Shown one piece after another: positions 21,202 to 31,289 of a stretch of 64,000 nt of DNA; position 1 is the stretch's first letter; the number at the start of each line of letters is the position of its first letter. A model generated the notes under the pieces. It searched no databases. It worked only from the letters and a program-made list of their open reading frames with translations, and had not been told where the DNA came from. Both the position numbers and the translations under genes were made by a program. Location of the stretch: the NCBI GenBank assembly GCA_028752905.1, contig JAQNBH010000004.1:29967751-30031750 (forward strand), read 5' to 3'. Origin of the DNA: Cladorhizidae sp. MBARI D1340-BT2 (lineage: Eukaryota; Porifera; Demospongiae; Poecilosclerida; Cladorhizidae).

Positions 21202-23527
21202 TGCTATAGCACGTGAATGGTTAGAGAATGCTATCCTAGCAAGGGAACAGTTAGAGCTTGCTGCTGCAGCATGGAAATAAAAGTGTCTTCTACTTTTGCA
21301 GCAACCACCCCTACTCATCCTCTTTCATCCTTCCCCCCACCCAATCCACATACCCTCCCCCCATAACTCTGCCATACATTTCCTTTGCCTCACTCCCTCC
21401 TGTTTCTGCAGCTCCATGACAAGAGATACTTTAACAAGGTGGTGTCTGTTGTTTTCCAAGAAATATTGATTTTGAACTCTCACCATGAAGCCCCTTTTAT
21501 CTTGTCTTCTCTGTGAGTTATATATATATATTTGGTTTGTATGTGTGTTACTATATATATATATATATATACATATATACAGATCGAAGCACATGGACAG
21601 TCCCTAGTATTCCCAGACAGTCCCTTGCCACAGACAGTCCTCAGCAATTCCAGACAATCCTTAACATCCCCTGACAGTCTATAGAAGATCTTTCACATTC
21701 CTAGACATTTCAAGGCAAACATGGACAACCCTTAGACTCCTGGAAAGTTTCTACTGCTGGAAAGTCCCTGGCATTCCTTAACTATTGCTTACATTTGCAC
21801 ATCACTTAACATAATATGATTTGATATTTCTACCATACCATTTGATTCCATAACTAGAACCACCACAAACCAATAGCGCTAATAATGCTTGGTGAAATTA
21901 TAGTCTTTCAGGAAGTATTTTTATATTATGCACAGGTTAATTTTACATCTTAGGCACTCTAACCTATGGTTTGAAATCTGTCTCTAGTAAATGGTGGACA
22001 TTATCGTAACTGCCCTCATCAAGAGACTGAACTACAGATATGCAACCAATAATTCTCCGCAAAGAACATCTCACATGAGTTTTCTTTGAGGTTTATGCAT
22101 GTGAGGTGGATAAGTACCAAGAACCCATATATAGGTGATGCAAACTGTGAGGCCATCAGGCTCAAATATAATGGCTGGAGAGGGAAAGAAGATGGTGAAG
22201 GAATTGTTTATACTCAGTGGTTTTACCATTTACTTAAAATGTATGACTCTGGAACAATTCGAGTATAGAAGACTCCTGTGGGTTATATAGTTACCAAGCA
22301 CACATACCAAATTGTATATAAAGTGTTTTTTGTATATATATATATAATATATATATATATATAATATAGCTGTGTAGCTATATCTGATTCTTCAAAGAGC
22401 AATAGATTCTTCAATCAACATGGTGTGCAAGATTGGTCAAAGTTTTAACAAAGAAATAATGATACCCACAGAGACTCTTTGGTTATTTTTCTCTCACAAT
22501 TGATGCAAGAAGCCACTAATAATAATAAGTGACTCACTCTATACATTTGACACTATAATGAACCTCTATAAAACATCTTCAATAATGCTTGTATCTACCT
22601 TTCTCTCAGCTCTGTCCAGATGTTTCTTTCGTTGCCTTCTACTGGGCAGTCTATGCCTTTCTCTGTGCTGCTCTCAACGGATGCTTATTTCCTCATCTAG
22701 TAATGATGTTCGTCTCTCTGTTTCCTGTTCCCTATTTGTATATGCTCTTAGATCAATTATTCATTCTTTGGGCATCTATCTGTTGCAGTAGCTCTATCTC
22801 AGATTTGCAGGTTAATCTCAGTTGTAATGTGTTGCACTGAGCATGCGATGTCGTGTGACACAGACATGGACAAGTGTATTATTATATAGATAATAATATT
22901 AAATAACAACAATAATAACATAAAATAAAATATGTACCTTCTGTCTTGGAGGCAAGCAATGTTTAATGCCACATAGTGAGGAAGCATTTCTCCATCCCCA
23001 TCTCGAATAAGAAATTCTTTTTGATGACCAAGGAATGGCGATCAACTCAAGGAATGGCGATTAACTCTTGGTAGAAATGGGGGAAGGATGCGATTTTTTT
23101 TAACACAATTAAGAAAGGAAAATAACACAAAAACAAACAAACAAACAAACAAAACATAATTGGCATAATATTCCAGCAGAATGAGTACATTTTACCTTGT
23201 GCTCAAACTAATTGGGAGAGTGTACTTTGAATTCAAGTGTTTTACAAACACACACTCTAAATGATTAACTAATAAATAATGGTAAACAATTTCCGGTTAA
23301 CTATTGAAACCCTGAGAATGCAAGGCTTTTACAAGGATGTGGATGAAGCAGTATACACAAAGAAATAGACCTTTATAAATACATTTCTGTGGAGTAAACA
23401 ATGGTTTTATTCTAGTAAACTTTATAGCGATCTACAATGCCAACTATTTGTAATTTTCTCGTTCATTTTCATTTTATCACCTAATATTCTTCTTCTTTAT
23501 ATTGACACAATGCCAGACTCAGACATG
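21202..23527 (+). repeat. Repeat E, copy 2
   Basis: Inverted relative to copy 1. 21202-23028 matches the reverse complement of 13767-15598, and 23029-23527 matches the reverse complement of about 2290-2651 and 1-90. Because it lacks the CXC element it shows the uninterrupted insertion site (CCATTCCTTGGTCATC on the complementary strand, near 23019-23034). It includes a local duplication of AAGGAATGGCGAT at 23030-23056 and an (AAAC)n run near 23130-23155. No gene recognised. Confidence 0.75.
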
Positions 23528-24398
23528 CTACAACATGGCATGGAAACAACCTGCATAATAGGTGAGTGGGGGTCCTGATACATTGGATCCTTTTAGTAGA
23601 GATTTTGGTTTTCAAATGCAGATAGCTAAGTGATGTTTGCAATTTGACAAGACATGTGAAGAGGGTAATACAATGTGGCAGCCACTTCACAACACTTACC
23701 CACACCACTTACTTATAACATTACCCGAGTTTATGCGTGTTTATCTGATACCTCCAGGCTTTTTATTTTAACACTTCATACATAATACCACAATGCAAAC
23801 ATTATTCATTTCGAGTGGCTACCAGTCTAAACATTGTTATTCTCGGACACCTGACTTTGATTTCAGCTCGGACTCTGCATTGGGAGATGTTGAGAGAAAG
23901 ACAGCAGGTGAAGAATGACAAGTTTATCATCTTACATCAAGGTAAGTATGAGCCTTGTTATGGATGCTTACATAGAGAGCCTCATCAGCTATATGCCCAG
24001 GATTTACACTCAACAAACTCAGTTTAGCATGAAGTTTATCTTGGTGTTGTCATGTAGACCAAGATAATTATACTGACAATCTTGAGGCTATCTTGAGGCT
24101 ATCATGCGGCTAAGAAGCCACCACTACATGTACAGTAGACCCTAGCCCTAGCCCTCACTTAACTGGTTTCTCGGTTTATCGGTCACATTAATAGTACAGG
24201 CATTTTACGACATGGCCTCCCACAAATTGCAACAGAAATGCTTTGAACTGTTTTAGTCTCAGAAATATGATCTTTATAACATATCAAAAGTCTTAAGTAA
24301 TCCAAGTGGTGGAAAGTAATGAAAAATACTGAAATCGGCGATGCCATAATTTTTCATCCAAAAAATTGATTTATGCACGTCTTCTTGTCTAATGTCCA
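23528..24398. other. Unassigned interval
   Basis: Between repeat E copy 2 and the LTR of gypsy element 2. No convincing coding sequence. It may be a continuation of repeat E, whose other copy leaves the window at base 1, so this cannot be tested here. Confidence 0.5.
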
Positions 24399-24727
24399 TG
24401 TGACGAGAATACCCTTCTCTGGGACAATGCCTTTTGATTTCCCAGACAGGTCCGTATCTCGTTCGACGCCAACCTAACCTTAGTTCCCCACTAAAGTCTC
24501 AGTCACCCAAAATCAACTCCCTTAGTTGTTTACCCTCTTACGAAAAGAGATAGTATAGTTAGACAGCCGATCTAGAAAATACCATACCATTAACGATGCT
24601 TTGGCACAAACGAGGTATGCCGCCTTTTCAATTATATCTCATACAACAAGGCTCTAGAACATAGTACTCACTCTCGATTACAACAACGCATACCACTCAG
24701 TAACGTTCACTAAAACTATCTAGTTCA
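24399..24727 (-). repeat. 3' LTR of gypsy element 2
   Basis: On the minus strand it starts TGAACTAGATAG and ends CTCGTCACA. A purine-rich stretch (GAGAGACAGGAGAAC, 24728-24742 on the complementary strand) directly precedes it and is the likely polypurine tract. The stop of the pol frame (24756-24758) lies just upstream. Confidence 0.9.
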
Positions 24728-24755
24728 GTTCTCCTGTCTCTCATTGGTCGATCAA

Positions 24756-26303
24756 TCAGAGAACGCCCACCGGCTTCTGGAATTCATCTAGAAGCTTGAG
24801 CTCCGTATTCTTCTCGACCTCGCCCTTGACATCAGGTGAGTTCATTCTTAGAGGTAAGTCCCTTCTTCCTGTTGTGGTTATGATATCATAATTAACGACA
24901 TGTACTTCCTCCCGTGTACAGCCCTGCACATCCTGTAGGTCATCTGGCACCTCAGTAGCTGTCTGTTCTCCAGTCAGTGGGTGCATCTCTGACATCTCCC
25001 CTTCCTTAACTCGAGAGCCATCTCGAGATAACCCGTCTGCGTTCGCATTCTTTGTTCCCGCTCTATGCATGATGATAAAATCATAGGCCTGTAAGGCAAC
25101 CGCCCAACGAGCGAGTCGCCCGTGGCTATCCTTTACGTTACCCAAATGGGTTAGGGGGTTGTGATCAGTTTCTATCTGGAAACTGGTTCCTTCCAGATAG
25201 ACTCTGAAATGCTTAATCCCGGCTACTATGGCCAATAACTCCCTTTCAATGGCTGAGTAGTTCCGTTCCCGGGGTAATAACTTTCTTGATCCGTAAGCAA
25301 TAGGGTGTTCGTCTTCTTGCTCGTTAACCTGGCTTAGGACATATCCCAACCCAGTTGCAGATGCATCAGTATGAAGAATAAATTTTCTCGCCCAATTTGG
25401 GGTAGTCCAGATGGGATACCTTGTAAGTGCCTCTTTCAGCTTTCCAAATGCTTGTTCACACTTTGGGTCCCATATCACCAGGTTAGGATTCCTCTTCCTG
25501 GTCAGTTCCGTTAGTGGGTTGGCTATTGTGGAAAAGTCTGGGATAAACCGTCTATAATAACCAACCAACCCCAAGAATGCCCTTACTTGCTTCTTATTGT
25601 AAGGCCTCTGGTACTCTCTTACTGCTTCAATCTTACAATCGAGTGGCTTGATCTCTCCTCCACCAACTATATGACCCAGGTAGGTACAGCTGTTCACTGC
25701 AAAGTTGCACTTTCTTTCCTTAATTCGCAAGCCAGCCATTCTTAAACGTTCGAATACTTGCGTCAGGTGCCTCATGTGTTCCTTCAGGTCAGACTGTGGA
25801 TTAGTATGTCGTCGAGGTATGCGTTTGCAAACCTCTGTAGATCGGCCAGAACATGGCATGAGTCGCTGGAAGGTAGAAGGTGCTGCCACTAACCCGAACG
25901 GCATTGTCAAAAATTGATACTTACCGTAAGGGGTGACAAACGCAGTCTTCTCTCGACTACTTTGGGTCAGGGGCACTTGGTAGTACCCTTTCGTCAGGTC
26001 TAAAGTTGTGATGTAACTTGATCCTCCAATGCCGTTGATTAAGTCCTCAATATGCGGGAGTGGATAGGGATCCTTGGTTGTGACTGCATTGAGTTTCCTG
26101 TAGTCGATGCACATGTGCCTTGTCCCATCCTTCTTCGGCACTAGCACAATCGGGGCAGCCCAAGGGCTCTTTGACACTTCGATAATCCCCTGCTTCAGCA
26201 ATGTCTTGATTTCTTCGTTCAAGTACTCCTGGGACGCATGGGCCAACCTGTATGGAGGCAGACGAATAGGCAGAGCCTCCCCTGTGGGTATGTCGTGCTC
26301 CAC
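24756..26303 (-). pseudogene. Reverse transcriptase and RNase H (gypsy element 2)
   Basis: A 515-codon open frame. RT blocks include IVLVPKKDGTRHMCIDYRKLN-type sequence near residues 51-73, TTLDLTKGYYQVPLT and FLTMPFGLVAAPSTFQ. RNase H carries LHTDASATGLGYVLSQ, IERELLAIVAGIKHF, TDHNPLTH and NADGLSRDG. The stretch that should hold the Y-x-D-D catalytic loop (about 25870-25795) instead reads in the wrong frame. The expected codons are present one frame over, bracketed by a loss of 2 bases on one side and about 4 on the other, so the open frame survives but the active site does not. It is therefore an intact-looking yet non-functional enzyme. Confidence 0.88.
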
Positions 26304-26839
26304 TAGGCTGGTTCATCCCGGTTCATCCTGGATCACATCCTCAAATTTCTTCTTGAGGAGAGTTAACTGCTGCTGTTGTTGGTTAGAGAGAGAGTTCTTC
26401 AATTCCATATTCGATTCGAACTGGTCGTCCACATCTTCTTCTTCCTCCTCTTGGGTTAGGAAGACTGCTGCCGTCGGGGGTGTCCACAGCTTCATAGAGT
26501 TCACATGGAACGTCTTGAAACGCTTTCCGGTAGCTCCTGTGTCCACTTTGAATGTTACATCTGTCACTTTCTTAGTGATGATGAATGGCCCTTGCCATTC
26601 GTTTAGTAGTTTGTTGGCTTTCCTCGGTCGAAAAACCAGCACAAATTCACCGACTTGGAACTCTAGCTCCACTGCTCTTTTATCATATTGGGTCTTCTGC
26701 GACTCTTACGCCTTCTCTTTATTCTTTTGGGCCATCTCTTGTACCAGTTCCATATTTGCTTTAATCACGGCAATGTGCTCTTTTGCATCTACTTGGCTAA
26801 CTGGCTCCTTCCCCTTCCAGAATCGTACTAGCTCGTCGG
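26236..26839 (-). repeat. Internal duplication, RT-proximal copy
   Basis: About 605 bases repeated at 26842-27445 with an offset of exactly 606 bases. It holds the end of integrase (DELVRFWKGKEPVSQ), a GPY/F-like module (ELEFQVGEFVLVF, LLNEWQGPFIITKKV, FKTFHVNSMKLW), an acidic linker and the beginning of the RT segment (RLPPYRLAHAS). Both copies carry the same TAA (26706-26708 and 27312-27314). This copy alone has an extra TGA at 26313-26315 where the other has CGA. Confidence 0.92.
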
Positions 26840-26841
26840 AT

Positions 26842-27445
26842 GCATGGGCCAACCTATATGGAGGCAGACGAATAGGCAGAGCCTCCCCTGTGGGTATGTC
26901 GTGCTCCACTAGGCTGGTTCGTCCCGGCTCATCCTGGATCACATCCTCAAATTTCTTCTTGAGGAGAGTTAACTGCTGCTGTTGTTGGTTAGAGAGAGAG
27001 TTCTTCAATTCCATATTCGATTCGAACTGGTCGTCCACATCTTCTTCTTCCTCCTCTTGGGTTAGGAAGACTGCTGCCGTCGGGGGTGTCCACAGCTTCA
27101 TAGAGTTCACATGGAACGTCTTGAAACGCTTTCCGGTAGCTCCTGTGTCCACTTTGAACGTTACATCTGTCACTTTCTTAGTGATGATGAATGGCCCTTG
27201 CCATTCGTTTAGTAGTTTGTTGGCTTTCCTCGGTCGAAAAACCAGCACAAATTCACTGACTTGGAACTCTAGCTCCACTGCTCTTTTATCATATTGGGTC
27301 TTCTGCGACTCTTACGCCTTCTCTTCATTCTTTTGGGCCACCTCTTGTACCAGTTCCATATTTGCTTTCATCACGGCAATGTGCTCTTTTGCATCTACTT
27401 GGCTAACTGGCTCCTTCCCCTTCCAGAATCGTACTAGCTCGTCGA
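26842..27445 (-). repeat. Internal duplication, integrase-proximal copy
   Basis: See the RT-proximal copy. At its inner edge the RT start (LAHAS) is fused in frame to the integrase end (DELVRF), which marks the duplication junction near 26840. Confidence 0.92.
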
Positions 27446-28196
27446 GGGGCATCCTCATTTCTCGACTGAACAGGAGCTGGAACGGCGAGAAACCTGTCGA
27501 ACTATGCACCGTGCCTCTGTATGCCCATAGTACAAACGGGAGACACTTGTCCCACTCGATCCTTGAGTTTTGGGTGAGCTTGCGTAATAGACTCTTTAGG
27601 GTGGAGTTGAACCTCTCCACCATACCATCCGTCTGTGGGTGGTATGGGGAAGTCCTAAGCTGTTTAATTCCTACAGCTTCACAAAACTGCTTGACCACTT
27701 TGGAGAGGAAGTTCGTACCATTGTCTGACAGCAACTCCAACGGCACGCCCACTCTGGCGGCCATGTCTATAAGACAGTTCACCACCGTCTCGGCTGTTGT
27801 GTTCTTCAGTGCGAATGCTTCCGGCCACTTTGTGGCGTAGTCCATAACTACGAGAATGTACTTATTACCAGAAGGTGTTCTCTTGAGGGGGCCAAAAACA
27901 TCCATGGCTACCCTCTCGAAGGGGGTGCCTATGATAGGCAGAGAGTGTAATGGGGCTCGGGCATTCACTGCCGGCTTAGCCTTCTGACAAATCGGACAAG
28001 ATTGGCACATGGACTTAACTTCGGTTGCCACTACAGGCCAGTCCATTCTTTGTCTGATTGTCGCCAAAGTCTTCTCGCTCCCAAAGTGTCCTGCCACTAA
28101 AGAGTTGTGGGCTAATTGCATTATCTTTACTCTTGCAGCTTTAGGCACTAGGATGACATTCTTTCCGTTGACTCGGTACGGTTTTCGCATCAACAT
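27312..28196 (-). CDS. Integrase (gypsy element 2), upstream of RT
   Basis: The frame begins in MLMRKPYRVNGKNV and contains an H-H-C-C zinc module (AHNSLVAGHFG, CQSCPICQ). The catalytic core has D in AMDVFGPLK, D in LLSDNGTNF and E in DGMVERFNSTLK. It then runs through AYRGTVHSSTGFSPFQLLF to a TAA at 27312. The true frame is open further upstream (through KPDSPYFWEQG), so the Met is not the real start; this is an internal polyprotein domain. It inserts element DNA into the host genome. All three catalytic acids are present. Confidence 0.9.
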   Translation of the reverse strand: MLMRKPYRVNGKNVILVPKAARVKIMQLAHNSLVAGHFGSEKTLATIRQRMDWPVVATEVKSMCQSCPICQKAKPAVNARAPLHSLPIIGTPFERVAMDVFGPLKRTPSGNKYILVVMDYATKWPEAFALKNTTAETVVNCLIDMAARVGVPLELLSDNGTNFLSKVVKQFCEAVGIKQLRTSPYHPQTDGMVERFNSTLKSLLRKLTQNSRIEWDKCLPFVLWAYRGTVHSSTGFSPFQLLFSREMRMPLDELVRFWKGKEPVSQVDAKEHIAVMKANMELVQEVAQKNEEKA

Positions 28197-28227
28197 TCCC
28201 TGCTCCCAGAAGTAGGGGCTATCTGGT

Positions 28228-29140
28228 TTACCTATCTTGCTTTTTTACTCTCTCTAGGGTGGGGTCACTCCGTTGCTCCTCCTTGAACCGCTCTGCTGAG
28301 ATGGTATCGAAGAGGGCGCTCTCCGTGTCCGTACTTTGTTTCGGTGAACTGGAGTCACCATCGCTAACTCGAGCCCGTCTACTTCCCTCTTCGATAGCAA
28401 GGGGCAAGTCTTGATAGAGCTCTTCATCTCCTTGGGTACACACTTCCACTTCTTCTCCGACAGTACTAGGTTCGAGGGAGTGAGTGATTGGTCCGTCTTC
28501 CTTTTGTTGAAGGTTAATCGCGGCTTCAGCCTGAGCCAAGGCTCGCTGCTGAGCATGGGTTGTCATCATCACCACCTCTGTTGCTCCAGGTCCGGCTTGG
28601 GTCGTCACTTCCTCCGATTCTATTGGGGAAAGGTTCGTCACTTCTGCAGGTTGGGCTGTGGGAAAGGTCGTCTCCAACATCCACTTAGTCATTTCCTCTG
28701 CATACATGGGTGGAGTCCACTCTGCCTTCCACTTCTTTATTCCCTTCTGGATTTCCGGTTCCCATGTGTCAGCATCCAAGGCCTCTTGTACATACTTCCC
28801 AAACCCAGGGACATCTTGTCCCAATAGCATATCCGTATTTAGGTGTTTAGATACCCCAACTATTATCTTACACACCCTGCCGTTCAGCTCCAGGCTCACT
28901 TGGGCCGCTGGGAATAGCGTCCTCCTTGAGCTGGCCGTGACCACAGGAATTTTCCAATTCAGGTAATCTTCCTTACGAATGTACCGCGGATGTACCACTG
29001 TCTTAGTGCATCCAGTATCAATCAATGCAAGGCTGTCTCTATCATTCACCTTGACCCACTTGGTCCACTTAGAGGTTTGGCTGTCTCTTGCACTTCTGAT
29101 CATGTTCGCTGCTTCGTGTTTGACTAAGGCATTCGAACTC
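28228..29140 (-). CDS. Aspartic protease region (gypsy element 2)
   Basis: The frame holds the protease active-site motif ALIDTGCTKT near residues 28-37 and the closing LLGQD motif about 65 residues later. A long acidic, Gln/Glu/Thr-rich linker of unclear role follows. The frame is open from about 29140, overlapping the end of gag by some 20 bases in the -1 frame. It ends at 28228 in VKKQDR, just after a six-A run. The integrase frame is reached by one base change in that run, so a single-base insertion (or sequencing error) probably separates the two. Confidence 0.85.
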
Positions 29141-30152
29141 TACAGTCCTTGATCATGTGGCCCTTCTTGTTGCATCGAAAGCACTGTACTTCTTTCATAT
29201 CTTTGTAAGGAGTTCTTGGAGTATCCTTATCAGGGACAAAGGGCAACTGTCTCGGATCCGGAACTCTTTTGCGGAACGGTGTATCTTTTTGTTGTTGCCG
29301 GGAGTGCTCTTGCGGTCCGAGCTTTTTTACTTCCAACTCTTTGTGTTGGTTGCCCAGAAACCTCACTACAGCTTGGGTTAGTTCTTGGTAACTTCCTGGG
29401 TTCAAGTTTCGCATTTGTGTCTGCAGCCAACGGGGCAGCTTCTGTAATGCTAACTCAAACAGTACTATATTATGCACTGCTCCGTCCGTTTCTCCTACAC
29501 ATTGGTTAAAGGATAGGCGGAAGGTCCTCATCCACATATCTGGGTTATGCAGATCGAAGGTAGTGTCAAACACTTTACGTCTGTAACTTTCCGTACTGAT
29601 GTGATATACCTCCAAAAGAGTGCGTTTGACTTCTTCATAGTCCGCTTGGTCAGCGGCCGGTAGGGCGTTCACACTTGTCAGCCCTTGTCCTGACAGTGAA
29701 CCTCTCAAATATACACTCCACTGAGCCTGGGGCCATGCTGTGGCTGTCGCAGTGACCTCAAAAGCCCCCAACCATGCTACCATATCATCAGTTCCTTCTG
29801 TAAATTTTTGCACTGAGAGCTTCGGTGGTCTGGGGGGTGGAACTGGCAATTCCGCTAGGGGAACAGGTCGTCTGGCCTCCATCATCATCTGGGCCCATCT
29901 CTCCTGTTGTAGTTCTTGTAGCTTACGGTTCTCTGCCCGCTCCTCGGCTCGTAGTTGGCGGTCCTCCTGCCTTCTCTGATCCTCTCTGAGAGCTCTGTCG
30001 GCTTCCGTCCTCATCCAAGTTTCCATGAATCTGTTGAGGGGAGCATCACCTTCTTCCCTCGAAGCAAGGTGTTCAGCCTGAGCAGAGTTATTTCCACTCC
30101 TCAATGTTCGATCTTCACCTGCTCTGCTTCGGTGCCGTCGTTCTTCCGGCAT
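29124..30152 (-). CDS. gag of gypsy element 2
   Basis: 342-codon frame. The N-terminal third is charged and helical (a coiled-coil-like EDQRRQEDRQLRAEERAE run). A capsid-type domain follows (MVAWLGAFEVTATATAW, YEEVKRTLLEVYHI, SYQELTQAVVRFLGNQ). A single CCHC zinc knuckle, CFRCNKKGHMIKDC, lies next to the C-terminus. This is the architecture of Ty3/gypsy gag, which forms the virus-like particle. The Met at 30152 is the first in frame after the leader and fits the family. No internal damage seen. Confidence 0.9.
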   Translation of the reverse strand: MPEERRHRSRAGEDRTLRSGNNSAQAEHLASREEGDAPLNRFMETWMRTEADRALREDQRRQEDRQLRAEERAENRKLQELQQERWAQMMMEARRPVPLAELPVPPPRPPKLSVQKFTEGTDDMVAWLGAFEVTATATAWPQAQWSVYLRGSLSGQGLTSVNALPAADQADYEEVKRTLLEVYHISTESYRRKVFDTTFDLHNPDMWMRTFRLSFNQCVGETDGAVHNIVLFELALQKLPRWLQTQMRNLNPGSYQELTQAVVRFLGNQHKELEVKKLGPQEHSRQQQKDTPFRKRVPDPRQLPFVPDKDTPRTPYKDMKEVQCFRCNKKGHMIKDCRVRMP

Positions 30153-30669
30153 AATGATGGAAGTTTAAACAATTAACTTGAAAAATTTCAATAACCTGGT
30201 AAGGTGTGTTCCAAGAATTTTCTTTGATTACTTGGTAAGGTGTGTTCCACCACAGAATTTTTGACAACAGGGTGTCAATTAAGGTATATATACAACTCAA
30301 AATACCTACTCAGGGTTTGGGTTCACAAGCCCCAAGGTATTGATAACCTGGGCTGTTTCCCTGGCTAACAGTCCTACCAGTGAGCTAGCAATTCCTTTAG
30401 CTAACTATATAGACAACTCCTGTCTATTAGCAATACACTTACTTACGACTGTATGCCCCACCAGAACCTCTCACCTCAGGTCTGGTACAATTTGTAAGTA
30501 TAAGACCTCTCACCTTAGGTCTACAACACACGCTAAGTAACCTTTCTCTTAGGCTCCCTTACCTACCCCTAGATACCTCTCTCTAGGCTTTCTAGTCTCT
30601 GACTCTCTACCTCTCACTTAGATAGTTCCTTGAGCCAAGTAACGGGACGCTAGGCCTCTCGCTTAGTTG
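30153..30669 (-). other. Leader of gypsy element 2
   Basis: Non-coding stretch between the primer binding site and gag. It contains an imperfect short duplication of GGTAAGGTGTGTTCCA (about 30198-30250) and two GACCTCTCACCT-like units near 30465-30520. Confidence 0.7.
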
Positions 30670-30687
30670 ATCCCACTGCTGCCACCA
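30670..30687 (-). promoter_or_regulatory. Primer binding site, tRNA-Leu-like
   Basis: TGGTGGCAGCAGTGGGAT on the minus strand, one base after the LTR CA. It is complementary, with about one mismatch, to the 3' end of animal tRNA-Leu (AAG/UAG type) as I recall it. Confidence 0.7.
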
Positions 30688-30688
30688 C

Positions 30689-31017
30689 TGTGACGAGAAT
30701 ACCCTTCTCTGGGACAATGCCTTTTGATTTCCCAGACAGATCCGTATCTCGTTCGACGCCAACCTAACCTTAGTTCCCCACTAAAGTCTCAGTCAGCCAA
30801 AATCAACTCCCTTAATTGTTTACCCTCTTACGAAAAGAGATAGTATAGTTAGACAGCCGATCTAGAAAATACCATACCATTAACGATGCTTTGGCACAAA
30901 CGAGGTATGCCGCCTTTTCAATTATATCTCATACAACAAGGCTCTAGAACATAGTACTCACTCTCGATTACAACAACGCATACGACTCAGTAACGTTCAC
31001 TAAAACTATCTAGTTCA
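30689..31017 (-). repeat. 5' LTR of gypsy element 2
   Basis: 329 bp, same ends as the LTR at 24399-24727. Four single-base differences seen by eye. Confidence 0.9.
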
Positions 31018-31289
31018 GTTCTCCTGTCTCTCATTGGTCGATCAATCAGAGAACGCCCACCGGCTTCTGGAATTCATCTAGAAGCTTGAGCTCCGTATTC
31101 TTCTCGACCTCGCCCTTGACATCAGGTGAGTTCATTCTTAGAGGTAAGTCCCTTCTTCCTGTTGTGGTTATGATATCATCATTAACGACATGTACTTCCC
31201 CCCCCCCCGTGTACAGCCCTGCACATCCTGTAGGTCATCTGGCACCTCAGTAGCTGTCTGTTCTCCAGTCAGAGGGTGCATCTCTGACA
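31018..31289 (-). pseudogene. Extra pol-tail fragment outside the 5' LTR of gypsy element 2
   Basis: Nearly identical to 24728-24994, i.e. the polypurine tract and the last about 80 codons of pol. Differences include a C-run expansion at 31198-31208. It lies upstream of the 5' LTR and breaks off abruptly at 31289, so it is the 3' end of a second, truncated element sharing this LTR. Confidence 0.88.

Larger units (their letters stand above)
24399..31289 (-). mobile_element. Ty3/gypsy LTR retrotransposon 2, Gmr1-like gene order, inactivated
   Basis: Minus-strand element with 329-bp LTRs (24399-24727 and 30689-31017; about 4 differences), a tRNA-Leu-like primer site and a polypurine tract. Reading along the minus strand the order is gag (30152-29124), protease (29103-28228), integrase (28196-27312), GPY/F-type linker (twice, 27309-26313), then reverse transcriptase and RNase H (26303-24756). 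Integrase ahead of RT is the Ty1/copia-like order described for Gmr1-type gypsy elements. Beyond the 5' LTR, 31018-31289 repeats the pol tail (24728-24994). Stops, a protease/integrase frameshift, an internal duplication and RT indels show it is dead. Confidence 0.93.

Noticed and set aside
24399..24403. Target-site duplication for gypsy element 2
   Set aside because: Bases before 24399 do not recur after 31017 or after 31289; the right side is occupied by the extra pol tail.
26107..27840. 577-codon plus-strand open frame
   Set aside because: Antisense to the integrase, GPY/F and RT of gypsy element 2; its length and internal repeat come from the 606-base duplication. No family resemblance on this strand.
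28233..28250. A AAA AAG slippery heptamer as a programmed frameshift between protease and integrase (gypsy element 2)
   Set aside because: A -1 shift there runs directly into a stop; the integrase frame is in the other phase, so a single extra A (mutation or error) is the simpler explanation.
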